This document shows, piece by piece, positions 17,540-28,700 of a stretch of DNA of 64,000 nt (the first letter of the stretch is position 1; each line of letters begins with the position of its first letter). Made by a program: the position numbers and the translations under genes. The notes below the pieces were generated by a model. It searched no databases. It saw only the letters and a list, made by a program, of their open reading frames with translations, and was not told where the DNA came from. Where the stretch lies: contig NZ_SJOP01000003.1 of the NCBI RefSeq assembly GCF_004331415.1, positions 62,001 through 126,000 of the forward strand, given 5' to 3'. The DNA is from Kosakonia quasisacchari (GTDB lineage: Bacteria > Pseudomonadota > Gammaproteobacteria > Enterobacterales > Enterobacteriaceae).

Positions 17540-18132
17540 CCTTTCTCAGTGAGAAAGATATATTCTTTCTCATATGTTTTTGTTCGTGAAATATATTTTT
17601 GCACTAAAAGATCATGAAGAATCCTGGTCGTTTTTTATTTTTTGTGAATTGTCTTATTTGTTTTTTTAATGTTTTCATGAAAAATCCTAGGTATTTATAT
17701 AGCTTTAAAATTCACATCCGGTTTATGGCTGTTTTTTTATTTAAAAAAGGCAGGATAAAACTCTAAAGGGCCATCTATCTTTTATTGTTTCGTGTTTTCA
17801 TCCTCTTGAAATGCTCTCGTTTATCACTTTTTTTCCGTATTTTGACTCGTGCGTATCGTCACTGGAGTGATGCGAAAGGATATCCTACGCTGTATTTCAT
17901 CTTTCTCTAGCGGGGCATTTCTCTATCCGCTTTGTTTCGAGGCTATTTAACGGTAATTCATTGTAAGCGTATTCGAAGCGCCTTAAAGCATATCCCGGTA
18001 AGCTGAAAACAGCGTGTCTTTCTCTGGGGTTATATCCGCCAGCATTAATTAATGATGGTGTGGCTGCTCGCAACGTAAATTTTCATCTATATCAAACCAA
18101 TCTTCCCTATTTAAAAAGTTGAGGGATACCTT
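17540..18132 (+). other. AT-rich leader region upstream of the Tc toxin genes
   Basis: No gene is recognisable in these 590 bases, which are strikingly AT-rich beside the GC-rich toxin gene that follows. At 17541-17571 three heptamers, CTTTCTC, GAGAAAG and CTTTCTC, can form two mutually exclusive hairpins. The region must contain the tcA promoter. Its composition suggests silencing by H-NS, which is inference. GAGGGA lies just upstream of the TcA start codon. Confidence 0.5.
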
Positions 18133-21100
18133 ATGTACGATTCTTATTACGATACCGAAACGATATTAAGTAAAATCAACACCTCCCGTTCCAGTTCGGT
18201 GGATGAAAATTCCCTGCTCGCCTCACTGATGCCCAACTCGTTTGCCGAGATCTGGGAAAATTATCAGGATGTTTTATCGTGGGGCGAGGCCCGGTTCCTC
18301 GACCAGGTGGTCCGCGACGCGCAGAAAAAAAACACCGAAGCCGAAGCGCGTATCTTCAGCCGGGCCAATCCGCAGCTGACCCGGGCGGTCAGGCTGGGCA
18401 TCGCCCGGAGCAGCCATCTGCGGGACTACACCTCCTGGTTTGGCAACCGCGCGCAGCAGTACGTCACGCCGGGGTCGGTGGCCTCGATGTTCTCGCCGGC
18501 CGGTTACCTGACCGAGCTCTACCGCGAAGCCCGCGACCTGCACACCACCGGCGATGCCCGGCATCTGGATACCCGCCGCCCGGACCTGAGCCGGCTGGCG
18601 CTGAGCCAGGACAACATGGACGCGGAGGTGAGCACGCTGTCGATCGCCAATGACATTGTGCTCGACACGATTGTCAGCCGGGAAGGCACGGACAGCGACG
18701 CGGTGATGGAAAAACTGTCCACCTGGCGTTTCTCCGGCGCCACGCCGTACCACCTGGCGTATGAGAGTGCGCGGCAGGCGATCCTGCTGCAGGATCCGAT
18801 GCTGGACGCGCTGGCGGCAAGCCCGGCGATTGCGCAGCAGGTGGATTTAAACTCGCTGCTGGCGATTATGGCGGATGTCTCCCCGGAGCTGTACCGCATA
18901 CTGACGGAAGAGATCACCGCGGATACCGCTGCGGCGCTGTACGCGAAGAACTTTGGTTCCGTAACAGCTAACAAATTGACGAATATCTATATGCAGGCCG
19001 GTTATTACGACGTGAGCATTGACGCGCTTTCGGCCTTAACCGGGCTGCTGGCGAGCCATGACTTTTCTGAGCCGGTGCAGTATTACGTCAACAATATGCT
19101 GACCACGCTGGTCGCGGGGGATGACACGTCTGCAGGGCAGGTGGTGCAGATTGTCCGCAGCGGGCTGCACGATACACTCAACTATATGGAGCTGCTGCCG
19201 CAGGGCGGGGACAGCTATCTGCTGAATTTTAATTTTAAATCCGTTTTTGCCACCGCAGAGGAAGTGCGTATCGGGATAACAGGTGGAGATTCTTATGATT
19301 TATATAAAGGAACGCTCACACCGCAGTCGAATGAACATATCAGTATTCCGGTGACGATCCCGGCTGAGAAAGTCGCTGCTGGTGTTACCATTGGGATATC
19401 CCGCTATCGTTATGCTCAAAACGATTATAAGTATGCACCTGCCACCTTTCAGCTTTACGCCCTGTCACCTGAGCAGTACCTGCTGTACCTGAACAAGATT
19501 ATCCGCCTGTATAAGGCCTGCCATTTCACCCCGGAACAGATGTACCTGCTGATTTACAACAACCCCGGCGACGAGCCGTTTGACACCGGCATGCTCGGGC
19601 TGAGTTTCCTCAGTGACTACTACCTGAAACGCTACGGTCTGCGTTTTGAGGATGCGCTGGTGCTGGCGGGCGGGCGTATCAGTGCGGTGGGGGTGAAAGG
19701 GCAGGCCAGCGGGTTCACCACCCTGTTCAACACCCCGCCGCTCGGTAACCGGAGTTTCACCGCCGACGGTGCCGCGGTGGACTGGGACTCGCAGGACGTG
19801 AACCACCTGTTCCGCGCCAGCGTGATTAAACGCGGTTTCCACGTGAGCGGCACCGACCTGAAAACGCTGTGGCAGCTGGCGGCGGGGGCGGGTGTGACCT
19901 TCAGCGCGACGGCGGAGAACCTGGCGCTGCTCTACCGGGTACACCTGCTGGCCGATGTGCACCACCTGACGGCCACGGAGCTTGGCCTGCTGCTGTCGGT
20001 GTCGCCGTGGGGGCAGACGCCGCTCTCGGCGCTGGATGAGAACAGTTTTGCCACGCTGGTGAACTTTGTCCACAGCACCACCCGCTGGCTGACGCAGCTG
20101 GGCTGGACGGTGAGCGAACTGTACCTGATGGTGACCGCGCGCCACAGCACGGTGCTGACGCCGGAAATCAGCAGCCTGATTGCGGCGGTGCGCGGGGCGG
20201 TGGATTCAGCGGACGCGAATACGGAGGTGTCCGTGCTCATCAGCGCACTGGCGCCGGTGATTGCCGCCACCGGGCAGCTGTCGGGCAGGGCGGAGAGTGT
20301 CCTGCGCTGGCTGGAGCAGCTGAAACCGGGCGGGACGGACGTGAAGACGTTTGTCACGCTGGCGCTGAAGGATAACCGCAGCGAGGCGGAGACAGCGCAG
20401 CTGGTGGCGTTCTGCCAGGCGCTGGGGCAGCTGGTGCTGCTGGTGCGTAAAACGAACATCAGTGACTACCTGCTGGCGATGCTGATGGATACGCCGGCGC
20501 GGTTCGCGGACGGGGTGAGCGTTATCCCGCTGGATATCGAGTCGCTGCGCCTGCTGGGGCGGACAAACCGGCGCATCCTGCAGACCGGGGACTACGCACA
20601 GGAACTGCTGGCGGCGCTGGCGGCGGGAACGCTGACCACGGACCTGCTGGCACAGGCGCTGGGGGCCACACCGCAGGCGGCGGCTCAGGCGCTGGGGCTG
20701 GCGGACAGCGGTGCGGGCGGGGTTATCCGCTCGCTGCAGACGCTGGACGTGACGCTGCAGTGGCTGGATTTTGCCGCGGCGCTGAACTGCACGCCGTCGA
20801 CGGCGGCGGCGCTGGTGGCGCTGAAATACACGAACATCAGCGGGGACAGTGCACCGTCGTATGAGGCCTGGCAGGCGGTGAGCAACCAGCTGCAGGCGGG
20901 GCTGAGCGCGGAACAGACGGTCAGACTGCAGCAGCAGCTGGAGGAGCTGACCAGCGCGGCGCTGAGCAGCTACCACATTCAGACGTCGGGCATTGCCGGG
21001 GTGGACAACCGGGAGCAGCTGTATGCGTGGCTGCTGATAGACGGACTGGTGTCGTCGCAGGTGACGACCACGCGGGTGGCGGAAGCCATTGCCAGTATCC

Positions 21101-24100
21101 AGCTGTACGTGAACCGCTGCCGGAATGCCCAGGAGGCGGAGGTGCAGCAGGCGGTGCTGACACGGCAGTTCTTCACCGACTGGGAGAGGTACAACCGTCG
21201 CTACAGCACGTGGGCGGGGGTGTCGCAGCTGGTGTACTACCCGGAGAACTATATCGACCCGACGGTGCGGACCGGGCAGACCAGCATGATGGACACGATG
21301 CTGAACACCATCGGGCAGAGTGAGCTGAGTGCGGACACGGTGGGGGATGCGTTTAAAGGATATATGACGCAGTTTGAGAAGGTCGCCAACCTGGACATTG
21401 TCAGCGCCTACCACGACAACGCCAGCGTGGAAGAAGGGAAGACGTGGTTTATCGGTAAGTCCATGGATGAGGGGGAGAAATATTACTGGCGCTCGCTGCA
21501 GCAGGCCATGCTGACAGACGGGAAGTACCCGGCGACGGCGTGGAGCGAGTGGCTGGAAATCGGCACGGGTATCGCGGCGTACAACAACATGGTGCGACCG
21601 GTGGTCTTTAATGACCGGCTGTATGTGGTGTGGGTGACGGAGCGCCCTGGGGCGACCAGCAGCAACGGCACGGTGAATGAGTCACAAGACTATTTTCTGA
21701 GTTTCTCGTACCTGCGCCACGACGGCAGCTGGAGCGCACCGCTGTTCGGCAAGCTGTCGGATTATCTGCCGGCGGGGGATGTCAGCGCGCTGGCATCGAA
21801 ACATCTGTTCTGTACCAACAGCAATGACAACAGCCCGAAGATAATGGTGCTGTTTTACAGCCCGGCGGCCAGCGAGGCGGATAACCTGACTGTGCCGGTG
21901 TCGGGTTTAACCATTTCGGTGGAGCATGAAATAGCCACCCTTAATAATGCGAACAATTACCGTGGCTATATCTGGCAGCAGTTCGACACGCAGAGTGAAC
22001 GGCGGGTTAATATGCTGTTAGTGCAGGAAGTCACTTATACCGCCAGCCCACTCGAGTATGCATGGGGTTATGAATCCCTTTCCATTATGAACGGAAATTA
22101 TAAAGTCGCTGGCGCTTTTTTAAATGTGGATACACAAGAAGTCGCTGTTTATTATGATGTGAATGTCAGATATATATTTAATGGCTTCAATTCCGGCAGT
22201 TTTGGTTATAACCGGAGGAACTGGATCGATTATATTAAAACTTTACAGGGTGTAGGTCATACTTATGCTTTTTATAAAACCCCGTTTACTTTTGCCAATC
22301 GTTTGGAGCCGGGTGAAGGATTTGTTGTTATTGAGGGTGTTCATGGTATTGAGAGTGATCACACTAATGCTGTGAGGGGCTTAATTAAAATGAGCCGCAA
22401 TTTAGTTGAGCCGATGGTTTATTTTTCCCAGGATCATAAGATTGATACATATGTGCGTAATCCCCCCGCTAATTATTCTTATTACTGGAATGAATGGTCG
22501 TTTTCCACTTTAGAATATCAGTTGCCTGAAAGTGGTTGGCTATACAGCTATGAAGAGGCTTTTGTTGTTTATCAACAACACTTTAGTAACAAGATTAATT
22601 ATTCAACGAAGGTCAATCCACAGGATGTGGGTTTCAGCATTGCTAGACCGGGACACTCTGAATACAAAACCGGTAATTCCAGCATGGCCACACCGGACTG
22701 GGATACCACCTACAGTTTTAAAGGCATATTCACTAAATTTCCGATAAGTGAATTTGTGAACGGGAAACTGGTGTGCGATTTGTCCCTGTGGGCAAAAAAC
22801 ACGTTTGGGCAGTCGCTGGGAACGCAACACGCCACTCTGATCCTCTACCAGCAGGGTAAGGATCGGAAAATGTCGCTTATGCGTGCTGGTACCGGAGCGC
22901 AGTATTTGCAGCGTGGGGCTTACCGCGTGCGCGTTAATACGCTGTTTGCCCGCCAGCTGGTGGCCCGCGCCAATCTCGGGCTGGACGCAGTGCTGTCGAT
23001 GGAGACTCAGCAACTGCAGGAGCCCCGGTTAGGCCCCGGTAGCTATATTACGGTGACCTTCGATAAATATACCCAGGCATTGCACGGGGACGGCTGGTAC
23101 AAATTATATCTGGTGGGCATTGAGCGGTCGTCTGACGATACAGGTGATCGTGATCAACATATTATTTCATCGGGATATGTCTCAGAGGGTAAAAATACCA
23201 CCGTTACGATTTTTCTTCCGCATGATGCCAGTAAAACCGGCGGTGAAAGTAATCGATCTTTTATTGGTGTTGAGTATTCCGACTATAACGGGATGAGCTC
23301 ATATAAAACGATGGAGAATTATACCTGGGACAGTGCAGCCAGCGCCTATGTGAAGGATACCGCAGACAGCAGTCGGGGATTAATCTCTTTGATTCGAAGC
23401 AGCGAGAGCGAGCCGATGGATTTCACCGGTGCCAACGCCCTTTATTTCTGGGAGATGTTCTTCTACGTGCCGGCGATGGTGTGCCAGCGCCTGCTGCAGG
23501 AGAGCAAGTTTGACGAGGCCACCACCTGGATGAAGTACATCTGGAACCCGGCCGGCTACTACAGCAGTAACGGCACGCCGACCCCCTGGACGTGGAACGT
23601 ACGCCCGCTGGAAGAGGACACCTCATGGAACCCGGACCCGCTGGATTCGGTTGACCCGGACGCGGTGGCCCAGTCCGACCCGATGCACTACAAGGTCGCC
23701 ACCTTTATGCGGGCGCTGGATTTACTGATAGCACGCGGCGATGCGGCCTACCGGCTGCTGGAGCGCGACACGCTGAACGAAGCCAAAATGTGGTACGAGC
23801 AGGCGCTGAACCTGCTGGGCGATGAGCCCTATGACGCACTGGTACAGGGGCCGGGAAACTGGTCCAGCCCGGTGCTGGGGTCGGCCGCCAGCCAGACGCT
23901 GGCGCAGGATTACCATCTCGGGCTGCTCAAAATCCGCACTGAATCCGTGGCAGAGGCCGAAACCCGGACAGCGAACTCGCTGCTGGGGCTGTTCTACCCG
24001 CAGTTCAACAGCAAACTGAGTGGCTACTGGCAGACGCTGCGCCAGCGGCTGTACAACCTGCGCCACAACCTGTCGATAGACGGGCAGGCGCTCTACCTGC

Positions 24101-25674
24101 CGGTGTATGCGGCGGCGGCGGGCCCGGCGGCGCTGCTGAGTGCGGCGGTAACGGCGGCCGGCGGGGGCGATTCGCTGCCCGCGGTTTCCCTGCCGCTGCT
24201 GCGTTTCCCGACGCTGCTGGAGAGCGCCCGGGGCGTGGTGAGCCAGCTTATTCAGTTCGGCACCACCCTGCAGACCATCACCGAACGGCAGGACGCGGAG
24301 GCGCTCTCGGTGCTGCTGCAGACCCAGGGGGTGTCGCTGCTGGACCAGAGCATTCAGGTGCAGGAGCATATGCTGGCCGAGCTGGACGCGGACCAGGCGG
24401 CGCTGCAGGTGAGCCGGCGTGGCGCCGAACAGCGGCGGGACAGCTACCGGCAGTTGTATGACGAAAACGTCAACGCCGGGGAGACGCAGGCGATGAACCT
24501 GCTTATGGCCTCCTCGGTGACGGCAGAGGCGGCCACCGCCCTGCATATGGTGGCAGCGGGGCTGGACATGGTGCCGAACATCTACGGCCTGGCTGATGGC
24601 GGCATGCGCTACGGTGCCCTGCTGTCGGCGGCGGGCATGGGGGTGCAGATTGCCGCCGATGTCGAACGCATCGCGGGGGACAAGATTGCCCAGTCGGAAA
24701 TGTATCGCCGTCGTCGCCAGGAATGGGGGATCCAGCGGGATAACGCGGAGTCTGAAATCAGACAGGTGGATGCGCAGCTGGCGTCGCTGAGCGTGCGGCG
24801 TGAAGGGGTGGCACTGCAGAAAGCGGTGGTGGAAACGCAGCTGGCACAGACGCAGGCGCAGCTGGATTACCTGCAGGGCAAGTTCAGCGGGCCGGCACTG
24901 TACAGCTGGCTGCGCGGCACGCTGTCGACAATTTACTACCAGTTCTATGACGCGGCGCTGACGCGCTGCCTGCTGGCACAGCGGGCGTGGCAGCTGCACT
25001 TCGACGATGAAGCGACGACGTTTATCAGACCGGGGGCGTGGCAGGGTAACTGGCTGGGCTTTATGGCGGGCGAAACGCTGATGCTGGGGCTGGAGCGGAT
25101 GTCGCAGGCGTGGATAGAGCAGGATGCGCGCATGCTGGAAGTGAACAAGACCGTGTCGCTGGCAAAATTCTACAGCAGCTTGCCGAGTGGGGAATTCTCG
25201 CTTGCGGGGCAGGCTGCGGCGCTGGCGAGCAGCGGCTCAGGCAGCGCCGGCAGCGGGGGCAACACGCTGTCGGTAGCTGACGGGCAACTGAAGGCCAGCG
25301 TGAAGCTCGCCGATCTGAAGATTGCCGGCAACTACCCGGCTGAGCTTGGCGCGCGGCGGCGTATCAAACAGGTAGGTGTCACGCTGCCGTTGCTGATCGG
25401 CCCCTACCAGAATATTCGTGCGGTGCTGAGCTACGGGGGCAGCGTGGTGCTGCCACAGGGGTGCAATGTGCAAGCGGTGTCGCACGGCATGAACGACAGC
25501 GGCCAGTTCCAGCTTGATTTTAATGACGGGCGCTGGCTGCCGTTCGAAGGGATCCCGGTGGATGACAGCGGCACGCTGACCCTCAGTTTCCCGGATGTGA
25601 CGGGCGAGCAAAAAGATCTGCTGCTCAGCCTGAAGAATATCATCCTGCATATCCGCTACACCATTACCGGCTAA
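18133..25674 (+). CDS. Tc toxin A subunit (TcdA-like)
   Basis: TcA forms the pentameric bell that binds host cells and injects the translocated enzyme through a syringe-like channel. The 2513-residue protein is almost the length of Photorhabdus TcdA1 (2516) and follows it along the chain. Shared features are the N-terminal alpha-helical shell (RANPQL, SMFSPAGYLTELYREA, LDTRRPDLSRLALSQ), the region RYSTWAGVSQLVYYPENYIDP near 1025-1045, GAQYLQRGAYRVRVNTLFARQLVARA, the linker-side LYFWEMFFYVPAMVCQRLL, the channel-forming segment RRRRQEWGIQRDNAE near 2190, and the TcB-binding C-terminus ending ILHIRYTITG. Three AT-rich stretches (about residues 356-442, 1240-1540 and 1650-1760) map to receptor-binding or neuraminidase-like insertions. 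It has no signal peptide, as usual for the family. Confidence 0.95.
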   Translation: MYDSYYDTETILSKINTSRSSSVDENSLLASLMPNSFAEIWENYQDVLSWGEARFLDQVVRDAQKKNTEAEARIFSRANPQLTRAVRLGIARSSHLRDYTSWFGNRAQQYVTPGSVASMFSPAGYLTELYREARDLHTTGDARHLDTRRPDLSRLALSQDNMDAEVSTLSIANDIVLDTIVSREGTDSDAVMEKLSTWRFSGATPYHLAYESARQAILLQDPMLDALAASPAIAQQVDLNSLLAIMADVSPELYRILTEEITADTAAALYAKNFGSVTANKLTNIYMQAGYYDVSIDALSALTGLLASHDFSEPVQYYVNNMLTTLVAGDDTSAGQVVQIVRSGLHDTLNYMELLPQGGDSYLLNFNFKSVFATAEEVRIGITGGDSYDLYKGTLTPQSNEHISIPVTIPAEKVAAGVTIGISRYRYAQNDYKYAPATFQLYALSPEQYLLYLNKIIRLYKACHFTPEQMYLLIYNNPGDEPFDTGMLGLSFLSDYYLKRYGLRFEDALVLAGGRISAVGVKGQASGFTTLFNTPPLGNRSFTADGAAVDWDSQDVNHLFRASVIKRGFHVSGTDLKTLWQLAAGAGVTFSATAENLALLYRVHLLADVHHLTATELGLLLSVSPWGQTPLSALDENSFATLVNFVHSTTRWLTQLGWTVSELYLMVTARHSTVLTPEISSLIAAVRGAVDSADANTEVSVLISALAPVIAATGQLSGRAESVLRWLEQLKPGGTDVKTFVTLALKDNRSEAETAQLVAFCQALGQLVLLVRKTNISDYLLAMLMDTPARFADGVSVIPLDIESLRLLGRTNRRILQTGDYAQELLAALAAGTLTTDLLAQALGATPQAAAQALGLADSGAGGVIRSLQTLDVTLQWLDFAAALNCTPSTAAALVALKYTNISGDSAPSYEAWQAVSNQLQAGLSAEQTVRLQQQLEELTSAALSSYHIQTSGIAGVDNREQLYAWLLIDGLVSSQVTTTRVAEAIASIQLYVNRCRNAQEAEVQQAVLTRQFFTDWERYNRRYSTWAGVSQLVYYPENYIDPTVRTGQTSMMDTMLNTIGQSELSADTVGDAFKGYMTQFEKVANLDIVSAYHDNASVEEGKTWFIGKSMDEGEKYYWRSLQQAMLTDGKYPATAWSEWLEIGTGIAAYNNMVRPVVFNDRLYVVWVTERPGATSSNGTVNESQDYFLSFSYLRHDGSWSAPLFGKLSDYLPAGDVSALASKHLFCTNSNDNSPKIMVLFYSPAASEADNLTVPVSGLTISVEHEIATLNNANNYRGYIWQQFDTQSERRVNMLLVQEVTYTASPLEYAWGYESLSIMNGNYKVAGAFLNVDTQEVAVYYDVNVRYIFNGFNSGSFGYNRRNWIDYIKTLQGVGHTYAFYKTPFTFANRLEPGEGFVVIEGVHGIESDHTNAVRGLIKMSRNLVEPMVYFSQDHKIDTYVRNPPANYSYYWNEWSFSTLEYQLPESGWLYSYEEAFVVYQQHFSNKINYSTKVNPQDVGFSIARPGHSEYKTGNSSMATPDWDTTYSFKGIFTKFPISEFVNGKLVCDLSLWAKNTFGQSLGTQHATLILYQQGKDRKMSLMRAGTGAQYLQRGAYRVRVNTLFARQLVARANLGLDAVLSMETQQLQEPRLGPGSYITVTFDKYTQALHGDGWYKLYLVGIERSSDDTGDRDQHIISSGYVSEGKNTTVTIFLPHDASKTGGESNRSFIGVEYSDYNGMSSYKTMENYTWDSAASAYVKDTADSSRGLISLIRSSESEPMDFTGANALYFWEMFFYVPAMVCQRLLQESKFDEATTWMKYIWNPAGYYSSNGTPTPWTWNVRPLEEDTSWNPDPLDSVDPDAVAQSDPMHYKVATFMRALDLLIARGDAAYRLLERDTLNEAKMWYEQALNLLGDEPYDALVQGPGNWSSPVLGSAASQTLAQDYHLGLLKIRTESVAEAETRTANSLLGLFYPQFNSKLSGYWQTLRQRLYNLRHNLSIDGQALYLPVYAAAAGPAALLSAAVTAAGGGDSLPAVSLPLLRFPTLLESARGVVSQLIQFGTTLQTITERQDAEALSVLLQTQGVSLLDQSIQVQEHMLAELDADQAALQVSRRGAEQRRDSYRQLYDENVNAGETQAMNLLMASSVTAEAATALHMVAAGLDMVPNIYGLADGGMRYGALLSAAGMGVQIAADVERIAGDKIAQSEMYRRRRQEWGIQRDNAESEIRQVDAQLASLSVRREGVALQKAVVETQLAQTQAQLDYLQGKFSGPALYSWLRGTLSTIYYQFYDAALTRCLLAQRAWQLHFDDEATTFIRPGAWQGNWLGFMAGETLMLGLERMSQAWIEQDARMLEVNKTVSLAKFYSSLPSGEFSLAGQAAALASSGSGSAGSGGNTLSVADGQLKASVKLADLKIAGNYPAELGARRRIKQVGVTLPLLIGPYQNIRAVLSYGGSVVLPQGCNVQAVSHGMNDSGQFQLDFNDGRWLPFEGIPVDDSGTLTLSFPDVTGEQKDLLLSLKNIILHIRYTITG

Positions 25675-25726
25675 ATCACTGTCTTTTATATCAGGTTCCC
25701 TGTGGGGAGCCTGTGGGAGCGCAGCC

Positions 25727-28700
25727 ATGCAAAACACAGATATTGTCAGGCCTGAAACCCTTTCTTTACCGAAAGGCGGCGGTGCGATCACTGGCTTAAA
25801 AGGTGATGTCGCCGGTGCAGGACCAGACGGGGCAAACGCCCTGAGTATACCGCTAACGATAAACCCCGGCAGGGGCTATGCGCCTTCACTGGCGCTGAGT
25901 TATCACAGTCGCTCCGGTAACGGTGCTTTTGGTATGGGATGGAGCGTTGATCCGCCCGCCGTTCGTCGGCGCTCGAAAAAAGGGGTGCCAGATTACAACG
26001 AGAAGGATGAATTTGTCGGGCCGAATGGGGAAGTGATCGTGTCATTTCTGGCCGACGACGGTACCGCAAATATCCGTTCAGCCAGCACGTTGCTTGGCAT
26101 TGACCTTGGCGGGGGATTTACCGTTCACCGTTATCGTTATCGTATTGAAAGTGATTTCAGTCGGCTGGAATATTGGGTATCAACCGAGACGGCGGGGCGT
26201 GATTTTTGGGTGCAATATACGCCGGATGGGCAAGTTCTCCTGTACGGCAATACCCAACAAGCGCGTGTCAGTGACCCACAAGCCCCGGAAAACACCGCCA
26301 TCTGGTTGATGGAGTCGTCGGTATCCGCTACCGGTGAGCAGATCTACTGGATGTATCGCGCCGAAGACGAGACGGGATGCGAAGCCGCAGAAACCGCAGC
26401 GCACCCGAATGTCAGTGTGCAACGCTATCTGGCGGCGGTGTGCTATGGCAACCGGGTTGCCGGGCGCGTATTACCCGGGTTGACCACCACACCCGCGCTG
26501 ACGGATTGGTTATTTGTTGTACTTTTCGATTATGGCGAGCGCACCGCCGATGTCGCCACACCACCGGCTTGGGTGGCACCCGGATCCGGTGACTGGGCTT
26601 GCCGCCAGGATTGTTTCTCAAGCTGGGAATATGGTTTTGAGGTGCGCACCCGCCGCCTTTGCCGCCAGGTTTTGAGTTACCACTTCACCGGCACATTAAA
26701 CGGCAGTACGTCCGAGAATGCTCCGCAATTGGTAACCCGTCTCGCCATACGCTACATCGAATCGCCGATGGTCACCACGCTCGTGGGCGTGTCGCAGTCA
26801 GGCCTCGCGTCTGATGGTACGTTCACCTCGCTTCCTGAGACGGTATTTGGATGGAGCACATTTGAGGCGGATACGGGGCAGCTTGAATGGCCGGTCACAT
26901 GGCAAGAGCGTGAAGACCTGGTAAATATGAACAGTCAGCAACCGTATCAGATGGTGGATCTGAACGGTGAAGGGCTGGCTGGCATTTTGTATCAGGACAG
27001 CGGGGCCTGGTGGTACCGCGCTCCGGTTCGCCAGACAGGTGACGATGCAGATGCCGTTACCTGGGATGAACCGACAGCGTTGCCGATTATTCCCGCGTTA
27101 CGTGATAGCGGTGTGCTGGCGGATCTCAATGGCGATGGTTATATGGAGTGGGTCGTCTCTTCGGTAGGGGTTAATGGCTATTATTCACGCACGCCGGAGC
27201 GGGGCTGGCTTAATTTCACGCCGCTCTCTGCTTATCCGGTTGAATATTTACACCCGCGCGCTCAGCTTGCCGATGTTTCGGGGGCTGGGCTGGCGGATCT
27301 GGTATTAATCGGGCCGAAAAGCGTTCGGCTTTACGCAGGTACTGGAGATGGCTGGGAAAAAGCGCTGAACGTGATACAACCTACTGGCGTGACATTGCCG
27401 GTGCCAGGCGTGGATGAGCGGGTGCTGGTCGCATTCAGCGATATGGCCGGAAGCGGGCAGCAGCATCTGGTTGAGATAAAAAAAGGTAGTGTTCGCTACT
27501 GGCCTAATTTAGGACATGGCCGGTTTGGTGCGCCGATAACGATGGCGTGGTGGTACGTATCGTGGGATTTTATTCCGGCGAATATTTTCCTGGCAGATAT
27601 TGATGGTTCCGGCACGTCAGATGTGATTATTGCGGTCAAAGAATACCTCATAATATTCATCAATCAGAGCGGTAACAGTTTTGCTGCGCCTTTTCAATTC
27701 AAACTCCCGGAGGGCGTACATTATGACAATACCTGCGAGCTTCATGTCGCGGATATCCAGGGCTTGGGTATTGCCAGTCTGATACTGACTGTGCCGCACC
27801 CAAAACCGCGGCATTATGTCTGCAATATCACGTCGGTAAAACCCTGGTTGCTGAACCACATGAACAACTACATGGGGGCGCGGCATAATTTCACCTACCG
27901 CAGCTCGGCGCAGTTCTGGCTGGATGAAAAACAAGATGCGGTAACCGCCGGGGAGCCTGTTCCCGCCAGCTATTTACCGTTTCCGCTTCACCTGCTTTCC
28001 CGCACGGACGTGACGGATGAGATTACCGGTAATCACCTGGTGAGCACTGCCCGTTACCGTGGTGGCGCGTGGGATGGTAAAGAGCGTGAGTTTCGCGGTT
28101 TCGGTTATGTTGAATTGCAGGATACCGACACACTGACCAGCCAGGGTACGACCACGGAAATCAGCCAGCCGTCATTGACGCGTAACTGGTTCGCCACCGG
28201 ATTATCTGCCGTGGATGACCGGCTGGCGCAGCACTGGTGGTCTGACGATAGCGGCGCGTTTGCGCATTTTTCTGCGCGTTTTACCCGCGGTTATGGTGAC
28301 AACGAAAAACCGTATACCGCAGATGAAAGCGACGATTTCTGGCTGCGTCGAGGGATGAAAGGCCTGTTAGTGCGCAGTGAGCTATATGGCATGGACGGCA
28401 GTGACCAGCAACCGATTCCCTACCAGGTTAGCGAATCTCGCCCTCAGGTTCGCCTGGTGGCGGCAAAAGGGGAGGGGATCTATCCGGTTGTCTGGCCGAC
28501 GATCGCAGAAACGCGCACCTATATTTACGAGCGGGTGAGTAACGATCCGCAATGTAGCCAGCAAGTAACTCTGTCCAGCGATCAAAACGGTTTGCCGCTC
28601 TATTCGGCAACGGTGAACTATCCGCGCCGCACTCAACCAGCAACCAGCCCTTACCCGGATACCCTGCCGCACACGTTGTTTGACTCTAGCTATGATGATC

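Noticed and set aside
20206..21414. 402-codon open frame antisense to tcA
   Set aside because: It has the same Arg/Gln/Val-biased composition as other mirror frames; the + strand TcdA homology runs unbroken through it.
23722..24999. 425-codon open frame antisense to tcA
   Set aside because: It is an Arg/Gln/His-rich shadow of a GC-rich coding strand, with no ribosome site and no recognisable domain.
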